A stretch of DNA of 64,000 bases from Trogon surrucura (GCA_020746105.1 CM036619.1:7265942-7329941); one strand, 5' to 3'. Shown: positions 49,798 through 63,131, counted from the stretch's first letter. The notes: generated by a model not told the origin, from the letters alone. Numbers and translations: made by a program.

Positions 49798-50319
49798 CTG
49801 ATTTTCTTTCAAAAGTTTATTTAGTATCAAGCAAGGGTAAAACTTTGCTTAACACTACAGAACATTTCAAGACTTGAGTTACAAAATACCACATTATTTG
49901 CATTTGTAATTTGCTTCCCTTTTTACGCATGTTTGCAAAGAGAAAATCTAGCAAATGGCTGAAAATAAGAACTAAAAACTAAACTGTTGAAAACCTTTAA
50001 AATAAAAGGTTACGCTTATGTTAAAAGAATGGACTAACATATTTAGTAAACCTATTTTCTGTTTAACACTAGTTAATCAAAGGTTATTTTTTCTGATTGC
50101 CTATTTTTTCAAACACAGTTTGGAAATAACAAAGTTCCTTGATTTACATATCCTTCTGTCGAGGTTGTTCTTTCATCAAAATATTTTAGAGTTCAGTCCA
50201 TCCATTCAGATTTTTATGCTCTTGGATTTGATAAAAAGGGATTGTTCATAGAAAAAATTACTTTGAACAGTATACAGGACTGGTGGAGATTGGATATTTC
50301 ACAACATCAGACAGTACAA
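49798..50319 (-). other. KHDRBS3: KHDRBS3 3' untranslated region
   Basis: The sequence after the TGA is AT-rich and has no long reading frame on the minus strand. It runs about 520 nt to a canonical polyadenylation site. The 3' end at about 49798 is inferred from the AATAAA position and the GT-rich stretch beyond it, and could be off by some 10 nt. No transposon is visible within it. A second AATAAA at 49759-49764 could give a slightly longer form. Confidence 0.7.
49816..49821 (-). terminator. KHDRBS3: KHDRBS3 polyadenylation signal AATAAA
   Basis: AATAAA is read on the minus strand about 500 nt after the KHDRBS3 stop. About 20 nt further on is a GTGTGTGTGAG run (about 49788-49800), the usual GU-rich downstream element. 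The geometry is that of a standard vertebrate poly(A) site. Confidence 0.75.
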
Positions 50320-50411
50320 TCAGTATCTGGCATATGGCTGGTCTCTGTAGACTCCTTTTGTTGTCCTTGCAGAAGGTGCCTTGTGTCGTGAGTTGGTCCA
50401 TTCTTCTTGCC
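50320..50411 (-). CDS. KHDRBS3: KHDRBS3 last coding exon (exon 9) with stop codon
   Basis: This minus-strand terminal coding exon follows the acceptor TTGTAG (50412-50417). Its first two bases, GG, complete the split glycine codon from the preceding exon. It then encodes [19 protein letters not shown] followed by [10 protein letters not shown] and a TGA stop at 50320-50322. This is the C-terminus of KHDRBS3, as recalled from the human protein; KHDRBS2 reads differently here. The R-D-Q-P-Y run fits the R-X(2-5)-P-Y nuclear localisation signature of Sam68-family C-termini. Two residues differ from the remembered human sequence: Thr for Ala in ARTTKG, and Ala for Gly in the final PYARY. Exon phases match the upstream exon exactly, so I regard it as a functional exon, not a pseudogene. 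Confidence 0.95.
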
Positions 50412-50966
50412 CTACAAGAAGGGAGAATACGGTTAGAACCCTTCCAGCGTTCTCAGATGCTGCACTTATTTTTCCCTTGTTTCACTGTGAATTAGATAGT
50501 GACGTTTTATTTACTGAAACCAAGGTGCACAAAGTGAAGTCTGACACCTGAGCCAAAAAATCTGAGTACCTCACATTTATACGTGCTATCCCACAATGCT
50601 TTTTCAGCACATAACAGCAGGGAGTGCGACAGGCTAATGGAAAAAATATTTAGGGCTCTGGCAATCAGCTGGACCCGCTTGTTGCAAATACACAGAAATA
50701 TCAGCTACAGTAGCAGATCTACCAATATAATTACGCCAGGATGAAATGAATGGAGGATATGAATTATGTATAAGCAAATAAGCTACCCTGAGAAATAAGT
50801 TTCTCTGCATCAGTACCGATTTAGGCTTAATTCAAACACGCAATCCAAGAGTGAAAAGCCTCAAGTATCACTACAAACACCTGTGGCTTCTAACAGTCCA
50901 GGGGCAATATTTGACTTCACTGTAAATACATCCTTTCTCTAAAATGCAAGAAACAGGAAGGCGGAT

Positions 50967-50993
<27 letters not shown>
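50967..50993. repeat. TA dinucleotide microsatellite in KHDRBS3 intron
   Basis: Thirteen TA units followed by an A run. It is self-complementary, so it can form a hairpin in the transcript. Confidence 0.95.
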
Positions 50994-50999
<6 letters not shown>

Positions 51000-51278
51000 A
51001 AAAGAACAAGGGAGAGATTGCTAGTTTGATTTTTTACAACAAAGTAAGTCTATGAAAAACTTGTTCTATAATTAATGCTTCATAAGCCTACCACATTTTA
51101 GTTGTAATAACTATTAAGAAAAAGTAGCAAACTCTTGTCTTAAATGAGAGTCAGGCCTACTGTGCAGGTATTTACAAGAGGGAGAATACAGGACTAAACA
51201 CAGAATATAATGAAACAGAACTTAGGTATGGCTTAATAAAGTAAACACAAATCAGAGGACTGTATCACCCCCAGGAGG

Positions 51279-51360
51279 AAAAAAAACCCCACAATACCCA
51301 CCCCCAAAAAAAACCCAAACAAAAAAAAAACCAAAAAACAAAAAAGGGAAAAAAATAACA
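51279..51360. repeat. A/C-rich low-complexity tract
   Basis: Runs of A interrupted by CCC and ACC over about 80 bases. On the transcribed (minus) strand of KHDRBS3 this is a T/G-rich tract inside the last intron. Confidence 0.8.
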
Positions 51361-53681
51361 GACCCCAAGCAGCTGAAAACAGCATGTGTACCTCCATGTC
51401 TACTTTTGGAGAATTGCCCTTCCCTAAGCAGAGAGGTTTCCAAGTGAACCCAATGCAATACAGAAAATAAGGATGGAATCCAAATGTATGGTAATATAAA
51501 ATGCAGGTATCATTTTGTCTTTCCAGTCCATTAAAAAGAAAAAAAAAAAAAAGTCTCATCCTAGTTACTTTATTTTTAAAAATTTAGGTGGCTGCCTTCA
51601 GAGTTTAGGTTATATATCATACCTAGGTGATCAGAGTATTTGCCTAGGAGGTAAGAGGAACAACTTCAGAATTGGCGTAAGGTCGAAAATTAAACTTGTA
51701 CCTCAGGCAAGTTCCGCAGGAATCTGATAACACAAGAAGCAACCTCCTGGGCTGCTTCATCACACAGAAAGCAAGGCTTATATTAAGCAAAGAACCCTGG
51801 CCTGACAGTAAAGGCAGCTGGCTGAGGGGCAAGAATTAAAAATATCCTAGCTTTCAAGCACTGCTGCAAGGAACTGTTTAAATGCAAAAACCAGCCTGCG
51901 TTACAATTTCAGGTAAATATTCGTTCCTTTTCAAGTAATTAGTCGAATCAGTAGGGTAAAGATCGACCTTACTTTGGATCAGTTTTCATTTTGGTGCCAT
52001 TCAGGGCTCCGAATCCTGAAAATACTGATATTCTTCCTGCATCCTCTGGATTGGCACCTGAGCTTCCCAGAGGAGGAAAAGTTCAGGGTCTTGCTGGGAA
52101 TCTGTGTTTCCTCCTGGATAGCATTAGGGAAGTATTTGCTCACTATGCAGTCTCATGAATTTTAGTTTGAGGCACCTCGTATTCTTTACACACTGTAAGC
52201 GTGATTATTAGTATCTAACTCTGCATTTAAGGATGTACTTGAGGGTCAGCTAGTGCAGATGTAAAGCATGTAACTATTTATTTGTATGTGTAAAAACTTC
52301 AGTGGCTGTAACCCATAATCATTCTTCAAGGTATTTATAGTCTTCCTCTCAACTTGAGTAAATACATCACTTAATATTCTGAGTGGCTGTGCTTTGATAA
52401 ATAGAAAACCAATTTTAAATGCAAAAGCAATGAAAAATCCATACTTTCAACCTTAAATACTGCGATCCACATTTTTCCCCATCAGTCAACTCTATCTACA
52501 TTAAGCAGTTTCATACATTTTTTTTTCCTCCACCAATTTTGTATTCATGAAATAGCCTTAGAAAAATCAGGTCTATAATGGCAAACAGTTTATTTTAATG
52601 CTGAAATAAAGATTTAAACTATCTATATCCATCAGCACCAATTGAAAGTGCTGGGGGACAGAGGCATTTCAAGTGACCTCTTCTTTTGACGAACTGCCTT
52701 TCCCCCTAAGCAAAATAATTGGTTTAAGTAGATGACATTGAGCAAACTTCTGCATTAGGTGCATTTATCACAACAGCTTAGTTGAGGCCATATTAGTTTT
52801 CAGCAGGAAGCACTTCCAAATGGAGTTCAAGAAATACACCAGGCAAAATTTTAATCAAGAGGTCTGAAAATTGCTGAAGCATCCATTACCCGGAATCACA
52901 GCTCTTCTATACCAGCTACTACCAATCCTCAAATGTTTGAGATTTGAGTGATCTAGAATATAGTTCTCTGATGCCTAGCCAGAGATTTAACATTTATCCC
53001 TTAAGCAAACGTACTTTTTTAGCATGCTTTATGCTTCTAATCTGTAACAGATTTCTTTAATTAAACCTATCACTACCAGCTTAAAAATGTGATCTTTACC
53101 ACTTAGCATATGGTTTTTTGCTTCATTACATATTGTTTTGTCTCCATATGAGTAACCCACTGCCCTCGTGGCTATTAGCCACCTAAAGTACTTCCGTAAC
53201 CTTTACAGAATGACTCCCTGCTTGATTTCACAAGACTGAGACATGAAAATGAACTAATACAAAAAGACCATGCAAGTCTAAAATGCACTTAATTAGGTCC
53301 AGATTCAGCTGAGAACCTCAGCTTACTCTTTGTACCAAGTTTCAACACCAGCTGCTTTCAGCTGCAAACAGCTCCCAAAGAAAGGTCCTACCCCCCCCAT
53401 TTATTTCTTTAATTTCTTTGAATGTGACATAAAAAGAGTAGTTGCGGCATGATTTAGATTTTATTTCTTTTAGTTTCACGTGATTATGTTAGCTAATAGA
53501 TCACAGAAATCTCCTTCGGTGTTTTTCTCACTAACCACATGAGGAGCTCTGTGACAGTGCGGGAATCCCTGAACAGCTGTTATCCACTGCAGAATTGAAG
53601 CTTGCCTTATGGAAATTCTTCTTTGATTATATTTGTTCAAGAGTCTACTACTGTAGTCATTCAGCTTATAAAGCTACTCAC

Positions 53682-53740
53682 CGTAAGAGTCATATGTTTC
53701 TTCACTCAGTCCGTGGCCATAGTCATAGTAATCTGCTCCA
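53682..53740 (-). CDS. KHDRBS3: KHDRBS3 penultimate coding exon (exon 8)
   Basis: This 59-nt exon is read on the minus strand. It begins with the last base of a serine codon and ends with the first base of a glycine codon. It encodes [19 protein letters not shown], the tyrosine-rich segment near the C-terminus of KHDRBS3 (SLM2/T-STAR); the match to the human protein is from memory and looks exact. The acceptor (CCCATACAG, 53741-53749) follows a long pyrimidine tract that extends to about 53780, and the donor is GTGAGT (53676-53681). KHDRBS3 is a nuclear STAR/KH-domain protein that binds U(U/A)AA-type RNA motifs and controls alternative splicing, for example of neurexins. Tyrosines in this segment are substrates and SH2/SH3-adaptor contact points in the Sam68 family. 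KHDRBS2 has a similar segment, but its following exon differs. The KH domain and RG-rich exons lie beyond the right edge of the window. Confidence 0.95.
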
Positions 53741-56700
53741 CTGTATGGGAGGAGGGAAGTAGGAAGAAGAAGAAGAAAAAGTAGTTATTTTAAGCAGCAA
53801 TTCTTATCCTTACACATTCTAACTCTGAAAAGAAGAAAGTTTGAAGGATACAGACATGCCCTAAGGTAAGAAAGGTAAGCATTCATGTGGATAATGCCAG
53901 CTTGAGTCTTTGTTTGCTCGATAATTAGAAAAGAAACCTTATTTACATTCATTTAGGATTTTCTTTTCATCACTGAGCCCCTGGTCCACATGTGGATGTG
54001 GGAATTTTTGTATTTATAGTTAGGAAGGTATATCTTACAGGTGGCCATGAAAGACGAGTAGGTGGTATAGGTACGGAACCAATTAATTTGTCATATAAAC
54101 ATCTTTTCATGACTTGCTGTACTTAATATTTTCCCTTTGCATCTTTGAATTGCCTTACAAAAATGCAATCAAGGACAAGCAGCTTGTTAATCTGAGGATT
54201 ATATAGTTGATATACGTTTTCAAGTTCCAGGATCTTCAAAATGAGACAAATGTGCACATATGTATATGTTGTCATCTTAATAAGCAGACAAGAAATGACA
54301 ATAGGAACGAAGCTAAAAGCAGAAATCTGCAGTCATTGGAATGCAAAAGTATGCATGAGTGCTGTAACCATGGCCTAAAACAGTTTTCGATTTCATAATG
54401 GCATTTCTATTTGTATTACCACCACTGAATGGAAACTGAAGAACAAGCCTTGTTACATGTTACTTTTCCTTTATGCTTTCATATTTCATGTAAGTAAAGC
54501 TAATGTCTTTTGCATAGTTGACAGAACAAAAGTCTATTAAGATATGTTTGTAGGACATCAAAAGCAAGTCTCTTAATTGTTTGGGCTTTTTTCCTTTTCT
54601 TTCTAACCACAGCCAGACCCAGGGCTGATGATATTTGGAAAACACTCACAAACTGATGCTACCAAGTCAGTAACTTCTGAGGAAATTGCTAATATATCAT
54701 CATAAACTAGTAACTACTAATATTGACAAAATGTTTCTAACAATAAATTGATTACTAATAAAATAAAAATCAGAGAGAAAAATCAATTTATAGCCTTAAC
54801 GTGAATTAGCAGGTAAAGTATATAGATAAAAAAACACCCACAAATCACAATCACTTCTAAACTGACATGAGACAAAGACAACTTCTTGCGTTTGGGATGT
54901 TTGTGTTCTAGTGTTTGTTTGGTTTTTTTATTTGTTGGTTTTTTCTTTTTTAATTACAAAAGTTTTAAAACTCACTAAATAATCCAAGCCAGAAATAACA
55001 CAGTTCTGGTGTATGCAAATGCATATCTAAGAAGTATGGATGAGTATCTGTTATTGCCAGTACAAGGCTTGCTAGACAAAAACTTAACCAGAACAAATTA
55101 TGAAAATCCACCAAAAAAATATCTGTATACAACCTGTTACCTATGCTCTGTCAGTTCATGTGATAAGGACCCTGGAATAACAAGGGCAAATTTGAAGTAT
55201 AAGAAATAACATAATTTTGCCCTGCAGCAGCCAATAATAAAAGTCTTTATTCTGACAACAAACCTAAACCTGGCATTCACCATCCTTCCACACAGTACTT
55301 GATTATTTAAGGCTGCCATTGGGTTTAGAAGCCTATAGCAGCTGAGCCCTATCCTCGTATCTGTCAATCCTGTCAGAATGACTTTTGCAAGGTTTAGCTT
55401 CATAGATGCAAAATATCTATTAAACAAAAAAATGACTCATTTTCCAGCATGTAAACTGCAAAACAAACATCAGAAAGTAAAAAAAAAAATATTTGTGCTG
55501 AAAGTGTATCATTTCCCATCTTTATTAACAGACAAATCCTTCAAAATTAATAATCTGTCTGAAAAGTACAAGTAACAATGGGAAGTTGCCTAGTGCAATT
55601 CAATACTCTCTCTCCTCCAACTTCATTTCATATGTGTTCTATGAACAACGCCAATGCTCTCTCAATTCAGCTGTACGTTAAACAAATGCAAAACTTCAGA
55701 TAAGACAACTTAAAGACTATGACCCAAAGAAAAGGCTACATACAATGACTGCAAGGAATCGTGGGGCCAAAAAAAAAAAAAAAGAGAAAACAATAGAAGA
55801 TTATTTTTTTGATTCACCTATTACAGAGCCTGAATAGCCCATGGAGTTCACAATGAAGACCAAAGATAACTGAGGGTTTTATTACAGAAAAATCAAGTAC
55901 TGTCTATGAAGTTACAGCTTACAGAAGTGTATTTTTTTCAAAGCAACCACCTGTTAAAAGGAAACTTAGTCAAAGGAACCTGTAATACCAAATATCTTTT
56001 AAATTGTACATTTGAACTCATTAACTGAGATGGTTGAGGTCAATTCTGTTGTAAGGAATTAAGTAGCTATCTTAAATAATTCTTACTCTGGAGAGAAGGT
56101 ATGATGCCAATTTTTGGTTTAGGAGTATCCTTGACATGTATTTTTTTATATAGGTTCTCTGGCATCTTAGCATTCTCACTGAAGACTGTTCAGGCTCTGT
56201 ATTTTCCTTTAATGGATTTATTCTGCAAGGGAAGCCCTTTTCTTCCCACTCTTTCATTTTGTCTCATAGGAAGAACAAAATCACAAAACACGCTCATTTT
56301 CTTCTTTATCTCATATGCCTTCCTCTTTTCAGAACAAAGGAAAAACGTGCCATGGATCCTTTTTAACCCAGCAAGACTAAAACTGGAGTCTGCTTGGAGC
56401 TCCCATGTTTCCAGATGTAAGATGTCTTCCTGAAGACATTTTTCTTCAGTTTTCTTGATTTTTCCTTACTCCTCCAGGTGTCTACTTTGCAGACGGATAA
56501 CTGCATTCCATGGTACAGTCAGCTGAGTTTCCAAGCATCCTCCTAATCATCAAGTAAACAGCACAAGTGCAGTCAACACTAGAATATCATCTGCAATTCA
56601 GACCTTCTGTGCATATAGAGTCCTTACTTGTAAATCCTTGTATTTAGCTTCTTTTGTATTCCCATTCCAGCACAATGTCTTTGTGCTGACAAGAGAGAAG

Positions 56701-59700
56701 TAGAAATGGCAAAAGAATGCTTTGATTTTCCAAGTCAACATAAAAACTTGGAACCACCTAATGGTATGAAAAGATTAGCAAACAACAAACTTAAAGCACG
56801 TTGCTTCTAATTGTTGAGGGCTGGGCATCAATCCTACAATGCTTAGAGGAAGAAGGAGTTTAAATAAGGCCAGGGGGAAGTGCCTGTTTTCAGTGTTCAA
56901 GAAACAACCTGAAATATGGGAGAGCAGCCTCAGATTTTAGCACTGCATAACTGATAAAGTAAAGCCTTAGAGGAACTTTATTATCTAGTAAAACAGAGAA
57001 CTGGAAGGTTCCTGCCATTTTTCTAGAAATATTGTGCTGTGTGAAGTGTCTTAAAATAGTTTAATTTATCAGTATTCAACATAAGCCCTCAAAGGTCTTC
57101 TGGAATATGACCTGAATTTCTCAGGCTTTTCTGCTAAGCTGATTGTTTTGAAAAATATCTTGATGAACCATAATAGAAGAATAAATCTTTACGAAAATAC
57201 CAAATAGCACTAACTCCTCTTGACATGATGATTAAGTCTTAAGGAACTCTTACCTTTTAGATTATATTAACTATTAGCTGCTTCTGTCTAGAGATGTTGG
57301 AATTTATCCTGGGACAGATTATAAATGGAACGGTAGAGTTTCAACCTAACACTTATGAAGATATCAGAAGAGCCTGGTTTTGGAACAATCCTAGAACAGG
57401 CATGTCAACCACACGGTGCAAGTGCTCTGTATTATTTCCAAAAAATGCATAAGGTTAGTCAAAAGATATTGTGGTTAGTGAATGTGACTGCTACAGCTCT
57501 TTAGATTTTGAGGTACATGCAGTGTTTTAGAATCAGCATTACATCATTTCTGTGTTTCAAACAGAAGCAGTGTGGCAGGGAGGCCGTTTGCTAAGGCGAG
57601 AGTAAAAGGTCTCAGTTTACTGGAAAAGCCCAGACTTAAGCACTGACAAGCCTGGTTACCAGCTTTTAAGCATTGAATGAACTAAAACTTTCTTCTTCAG
57701 TGATAAAAACTAGCCTTTGCCAACAGTTCAGCTTCTTGTAATGCTGAGCAGGGAAAAATGGGAAAAAAATACCTAATTTTTCTTTTGCACATTGGCATCA
57801 CAAGTAACTTTGGGACTGATCAGTTTAGACAGAAGCCAGGGTGGTTTCAGAAAGTAAGAACCCCCCCTCCCAAACACTAAAGTTTCCTTTTGTGCTACGA
57901 GTAGCTTCACAAGCATCATCTTTGTCCTTCTACACAGGGATCGCGCAGAACAGCAGCACAGTAGAAAGAACAACTGAGGATCGCCCTAGCAAGACGTCTT
58001 ATATGATAGACCCTGACTGATATGATCACATCTGAACAGAACGCTTTGCAAGGACGAGCCTCCTTCTACCATTCCTAATAGATCTTCATGCTCAGCTGCT
58101 TCTGATATGAAAGAGCATCTGTCAACAGTAAACAGGAAGAAGAGTGTCCCAAACATTATTGTCAAGACGACAATCACTATAGTGAAGCTTCTCATAACTC
58201 TGTAATTATCTTGAACATTGTGTATCTGTTCTTAATGCTTCTTCAAATCACTAGAACAGCATATTCTGTGACTCAGCCTACAGCAGGATAGCATAAAACC
58301 AGGATATCAAAGAGGAGAGCCACATCTATTCTTGCGTCTTGCAGATATTTATATAATGCCCAGTTCTGCCACTTCTTAGCAGAAGTTTCTGTGATACATA
58401 TTTTCATCCCTGCATCTCAGTTTATGTTTGTAAAAGAGATAATGATCTCAGAAAGCAACACGTGAAAGCTTTATAAAATACAAAAAAATTATGCAATCTT
58501 CCTCAAATTATATCTCATTGTACTCTCATATGGAAAACGCAAATAGCAAATCTATTACCTATAATCCTAAAAGATGACCAGAGTGCCCCCTCAAGGATTC
58601 CCTTAGCTATAACTATTTAGAAATTACATGTTATGGCAGAAATTGTAACAAATTTCACTTCTGAATAGTGAAATGCCTTCAGGGGCACCTGCATTCTGGC
58701 ACAGAACTGTCTTTGTCTATGTATTTCTAGCAGAACTCTACATAGTTCCATAAAGCTAACACTTTTACCACCTGAAATGTTCAGTTACTGCTCTCTGTGA
58801 ACTCATTTGGTCTTCACCCACCCCACTCATGTCCCACCTCTCAAAACAGCAAAGGTAAACGGTGAGTGGCAGGGGTGACTGAAGCACACAGCACCAATAA
58901 AGCTTCTTCCCAGGAGCAGCAGCAGCAGGGAGCTGTAGCTTCACCTTGAAACTATAAGCAGAATAGAGCAACAAGCCATTCCTAAGCATTTGCTACATCA
59001 AATGAAAAAGCGCCAGCAGAAAACCTAAAAGTTCAGGCTGTGTAAATATCAGGATTTTGGTTGAGTCTGTGAATTGGAGCCAAGCCCCAGCCACCCCACC
59101 TCACATGTGTCTGGTTTGCAGAGAACCAGACTGCTGCCAGAGGAAACTGAACTGGAAGTCTAGGTGTGTACCACACCTAGTTCCAACTGCTAAATGGAAG
59201 ACAGATGTGAACCAACACGAATATTAACATCAGAAAGGGATGCTTCTTCTTCCCTTTCCCTCCAAAGAGACAAAAAAACTACTCTAGACAGTAGAAACAT
59301 TAGAGAATAGTGAAGATCGGACGGGTATTGGTCAAATTCTTTAGACCATCCACTGCAATACTGGAAAAGAGCTGTGGTTATGCTTCCAGTTAATTCTTGG
59401 TCATCCTTTGAGTCCTGCATAAGATGCTGCTAGAGATCCGAGATGATATTACTTGTCACAGATCGGAGTACAAAGACAACACTGCCTGTAATACATCATC
59501 CTCCACAAAAGCTGCACAGACAGTATGTCACCATTCTGTCATTACAAATACTACTCAGTAAGATACACATCATACCTTCTTGTCTTTCTAATTTACTGAA
59601 GAAACAGTACAACTCTCATCAGTTTCCTATAAATTTGGTATCCCTACTCATCAGCTGACAAAGAAGTACATTTGAGATGAAAAAAAAAAGAGATCGTATA

Positions 59701-62449
59701 AAACTGAGTCAGAGTGATAAGTCAAAAAATAATAAAAGTGCCATCAAAGAACGCATTTGGTTAAAAATATTATGTAACTGCTTTCAGGGTTGCATAATTA
59801 GAAACAACAGACAGATCTTAAAGGCAATGTATTTTGACACTTGAGATATTTCCAGTGCCTGTCTAATGCCCCTTACACAGGCAGGGTTGGAGCCTTGCCT
59901 CTCCAAGCACAATAAGGCAGACGACTTATTCTTTTGTTAAAGATAATTCAAACCACTTAAGCCCAGCAAACAAGTCTTAGCAGTTATGTGGGCTTTACAT
60001 CTTTTATCAACACGTGTGTTCCAAGCATGCTGCACCTGACAATTATACCACAAACCTCAAATACTGATGGTTACTAAATCATACTTTTCGTCTGTCACCT
60101 GAATGATGCAAAACTGCACTTAAAAGTACAATTTGCAGCTCTCAGTACTTCTTCTAAGATAAAATACAAGCAGAAGAAACAAATAAGGCAAATTTAAAGT
60201 TTTCCTGCAGCCATATCACTTTTCTGAAGTTGCCCAATTAAATAGATATTTCCTCACCAACAGAAAGAGGCAAGATTTTTCTTCACCTGAAAACAAACAA
60301 AATACTCCAGGATAGTCTAAGAGAAAAAAAAAACCAAACCTTGTGATTTTCTATCACTGCTAGTAAGCAGACATAGTCTGTTGACTGTCAACCAGCAAAA
60401 TAGTGTCAAATCTTCACCTACAAAAGAGGTGGTTTGTGACAAAAATATGTTCTGAACTGATGCAGCCTGATTTCTCGTGCCTCCCTCACTGGCTTCCAAG
60501 TGTTGAGTTTCCAGTGAAGTTCCTTCTCCACCCTACAGCGGGCAAAATAAATCTTCCCTATATATATATTTCACTGTCTACAGCAAGTGTGAATTTATGA
60601 TGCTGTCCTTTCTCCAGTCATAGAGAGACTATGTAGTTTTTCTTCCTTATCTTAGTATCTCTTAATGAACCTGGTAGAAAGTTTATTATGTAAGACACTT
60701 GAAAAGTTATTTCTAAATGAGTAACAACTTTAATTTGTAAGATTTGGAAGCCTCATTATCCAAGTTCTGTTTCCAAAGATCATATATCTAGTGGCGTTGC
60801 TGCAGTATCCTGCTGAGGCATAGCACCTGGATACTCTCCTTACTCCTTGTTACCTCCATCATGTAACCTTAAAGTATTTTAAAAAAAAACAAAACAGTCA
60901 CAACCTTGCTGTAATTAAATTGAAGCACTCGTGCAATTAAGATATTTTTAAACTATAACAAAATCCACAAGCTACCATTAATAATTATAATCTAGCATTC
61001 AATATTTCAAAAATACTCCCTGTTAATGAGTTTTTCTTACTATTAAGGACTTCTTGAAAGATCCTATCTGACCTATCCTTTTCTCATGTTTTCACCTGTA
61101 TAATCAGTCAAGGAAAAATATCCTAAAAGCTTATCAAACACTCATTCCTCTTTAATTATATTGCTGTAATTTAAACCACATATTTTAAGATGATGTACAA
61201 TCACCTAAGTAAAATTAAACTAATTAGGCAAAATTAATAATCTAATTTTATTAAATAATTCCTTTCTTGATTCCTCAAATATTTAAAATTTCACGTTATG
61301 ACTTTTTGTTCCCCTGTAACATCCCTATACAAGTTTTCTCCAGGAGATTCCTAAATTTATTTTTAAATGCAGCTTTATTTGTTTTCTAAACATGGAAGCA
61401 CATTCACAGTTCAACAGCAAATTAATAAATTTTTTTTTGTATTTAAAAGAATTTTATTATGTATAATTACTGTAAATGAAAGCAATCCTAACACCTCTTA
61501 AATAGTGAAGTAATCTACTAAAGTCAACATGACGAGGTTTCTCAAAACCTTTTCTATTTTTATGAGTGAAGTGTGCAATATATTAAGGATTAATTTTTTT
61601 TCCATCATTACACTTGAATTGCCTTAGTCTTATTCCTGTTTACTTCAGTTTCAGACCAGATTTCTGTAAATGGATTTATGAAAACTACCAATACGTATGC
61701 CAGACTCACAATTACACTTTTCTGTACTATCGAGGCACTTCCGAATCTTCTATCTTGTCACATTTGAACAATGAGTTAAAAAGCAAAACATCTATCTAAA
61801 CCTGGAGAACTAGGTCTGCAAAACCGCAGAAGATAATCTCTTCCAGTAATGTGAGTGTAAAAAATAAGCAGGAAAGCACATGGCAGGGATTTGCAGTTTG
61901 TTTACCCTAATGCTTTTGAGGCTTTATTTGCGGCAGAATTATAACCTCCAATGAGCTCGTACATACCAGGTGTTCACAAGCAACAATTACAAAATACTAG
62001 CCATTTGCACTATCCCCAGAAATCAAACTGCTGTGGATTGATTGGATTTGTAAGTCAGAGGATGAGATACAAGCAGCTACCAGCATTAAAATCCTAAGAA
62101 TTACATCTTGAAACGCCACAGTAACAGACACTACTTTGCATACAATGCATATTTATACATCCTGGAAATGCATGATTGCTGACAAACTTAACAATGTAAA
62201 TTTAAAACACTAAAACATCACAAACAAAATGCTAGCAATTAACTTTCAAATACCAATAGCAACACCTCCATAAGCTAATTTCAAATCCATACACTCAGCT
62301 GTTTATGAAAATCCTCCTCTTAGAAACAGCAAAGTCGCTTCTTTTGTATGAGAGAACAGTTTTAGAATATACCTGAAAATCTGAGTTCCTAATGGGAAAT
62401 GGGGAGGATCACATGACTGGGTACTACCAGGAATCAGTTTCTTTCACAC

Positions 62450-63131
62450 AAAATCACATAATGTTAGAGGTTGGAAGTGACCTCGAAAGATCATCTAGTC
62501 CAACCCCCCTGCCTAGAATAGGTCACACAGGAAGGCGTCCAGATGGGTTTTGAATGTCTCCAGAGAAGGAGACTCCACAACCTCCCTGGGCAGCCTGTTC
62601 CAGGGCTCCATCACCCTCACAGTGAAAAAGTTCTTTCTAATGTTTTTGAGGAACCTCCTGTGCTCCAACCTGTAACCATTGCCCCTTGTCCTGTCATTGG
62701 ACGTCGCTGAAAAGAGCCTGGCTCCGTCCTCCTGACACTCCCCCTTGACATATTTATAAACATTTATGAGGTCACCCCTCAGGCTCCTCTTCTCCAAGCT
62801 AAAGAGACCCAGCTCCTGCAGCCTTTTCTCATAAGGGAGATGCTCCACTCCCTTAATCATCCTAGTTGCCCTGTGCTGGACTCTCTCAAGCAGCTCCCTG
62901 TCTTTCTTGAACTGAGGCGCCCAGAACTGGACACAATATTCCAGATGTGGCCTCACCAATGCAGAGGAGAGGAGGAGGAGAACCTCTCTCAACCTAGTAG
63001 CCAACCCCTTATTAATAAACCCCAGGATGCCATAGGCCTTCTTGGCCATGAAGGCACATTGCTGGCTCATGGTCATCCTGATATCCATCAGAACCCCCAG
63101 ATCCCTCTCCCCTATGCTGCTCTCCAACATG
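62450..63131 (-). mobile_element. CR1 LINE 3' fragment, relatively young, in KHDRBS3 intron
   Basis: About 680 bp of CR1 in minus orientation, from ATCACATAATGTTAGAGGTT to the 5' truncation point after TGTTGGAGAGCAG. It is in the same direction as KHDRBS3 transcription. Its ORF2 C-terminal part is still open (separate entry), so it is among the less diverged CR1 copies here. Confidence 0.92.
62513..63130 (-). pseudogene. CR1 ORF2 C-terminal fragment (205 codons, open)
   Basis: This uninterrupted minus-strand frame reads from [17 protein letters not shown] through [39 protein letters not shown] and [20 protein letters not shown] to [15 protein letters not shown] and a stop. It is the C-terminal end of the CR1 ORF2 polyprotein, downstream of the reverse-transcriptase domain. 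The endonuclease and reverse-transcriptase catalytic parts are absent because the insertion is 5'-truncated, so it cannot be active. The methionine at its start is internal to ORF2. It is kept as a repeat-derived pseudogene, not a cellular gene. Confidence 0.88.

Larger units (their letters stand above)
50412..53681 (-). other. KHDRBS3: KHDRBS3 intron between the last two coding exons
   Basis: This is a GT-AG intron of 3270 nt (GTGAGT donor at 53681, TTGTAG acceptor ending at 50412). It contains a pure TA dinucleotide tract at 50967-50993 and an A/C-rich low-complexity stretch near 51279-51360. No CR1 or LTR copy was recognised in it. Short reading frames within it have no recognisable product. 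Confidence 0.85.

Noticed and set aside
50320-53740. KHDRBS2 instead of KHDRBS3
   Set aside because: The terminal exon reads [16 protein letters not shown], the KHDRBS3 form; KHDRBS2 has a different sequence at this place.
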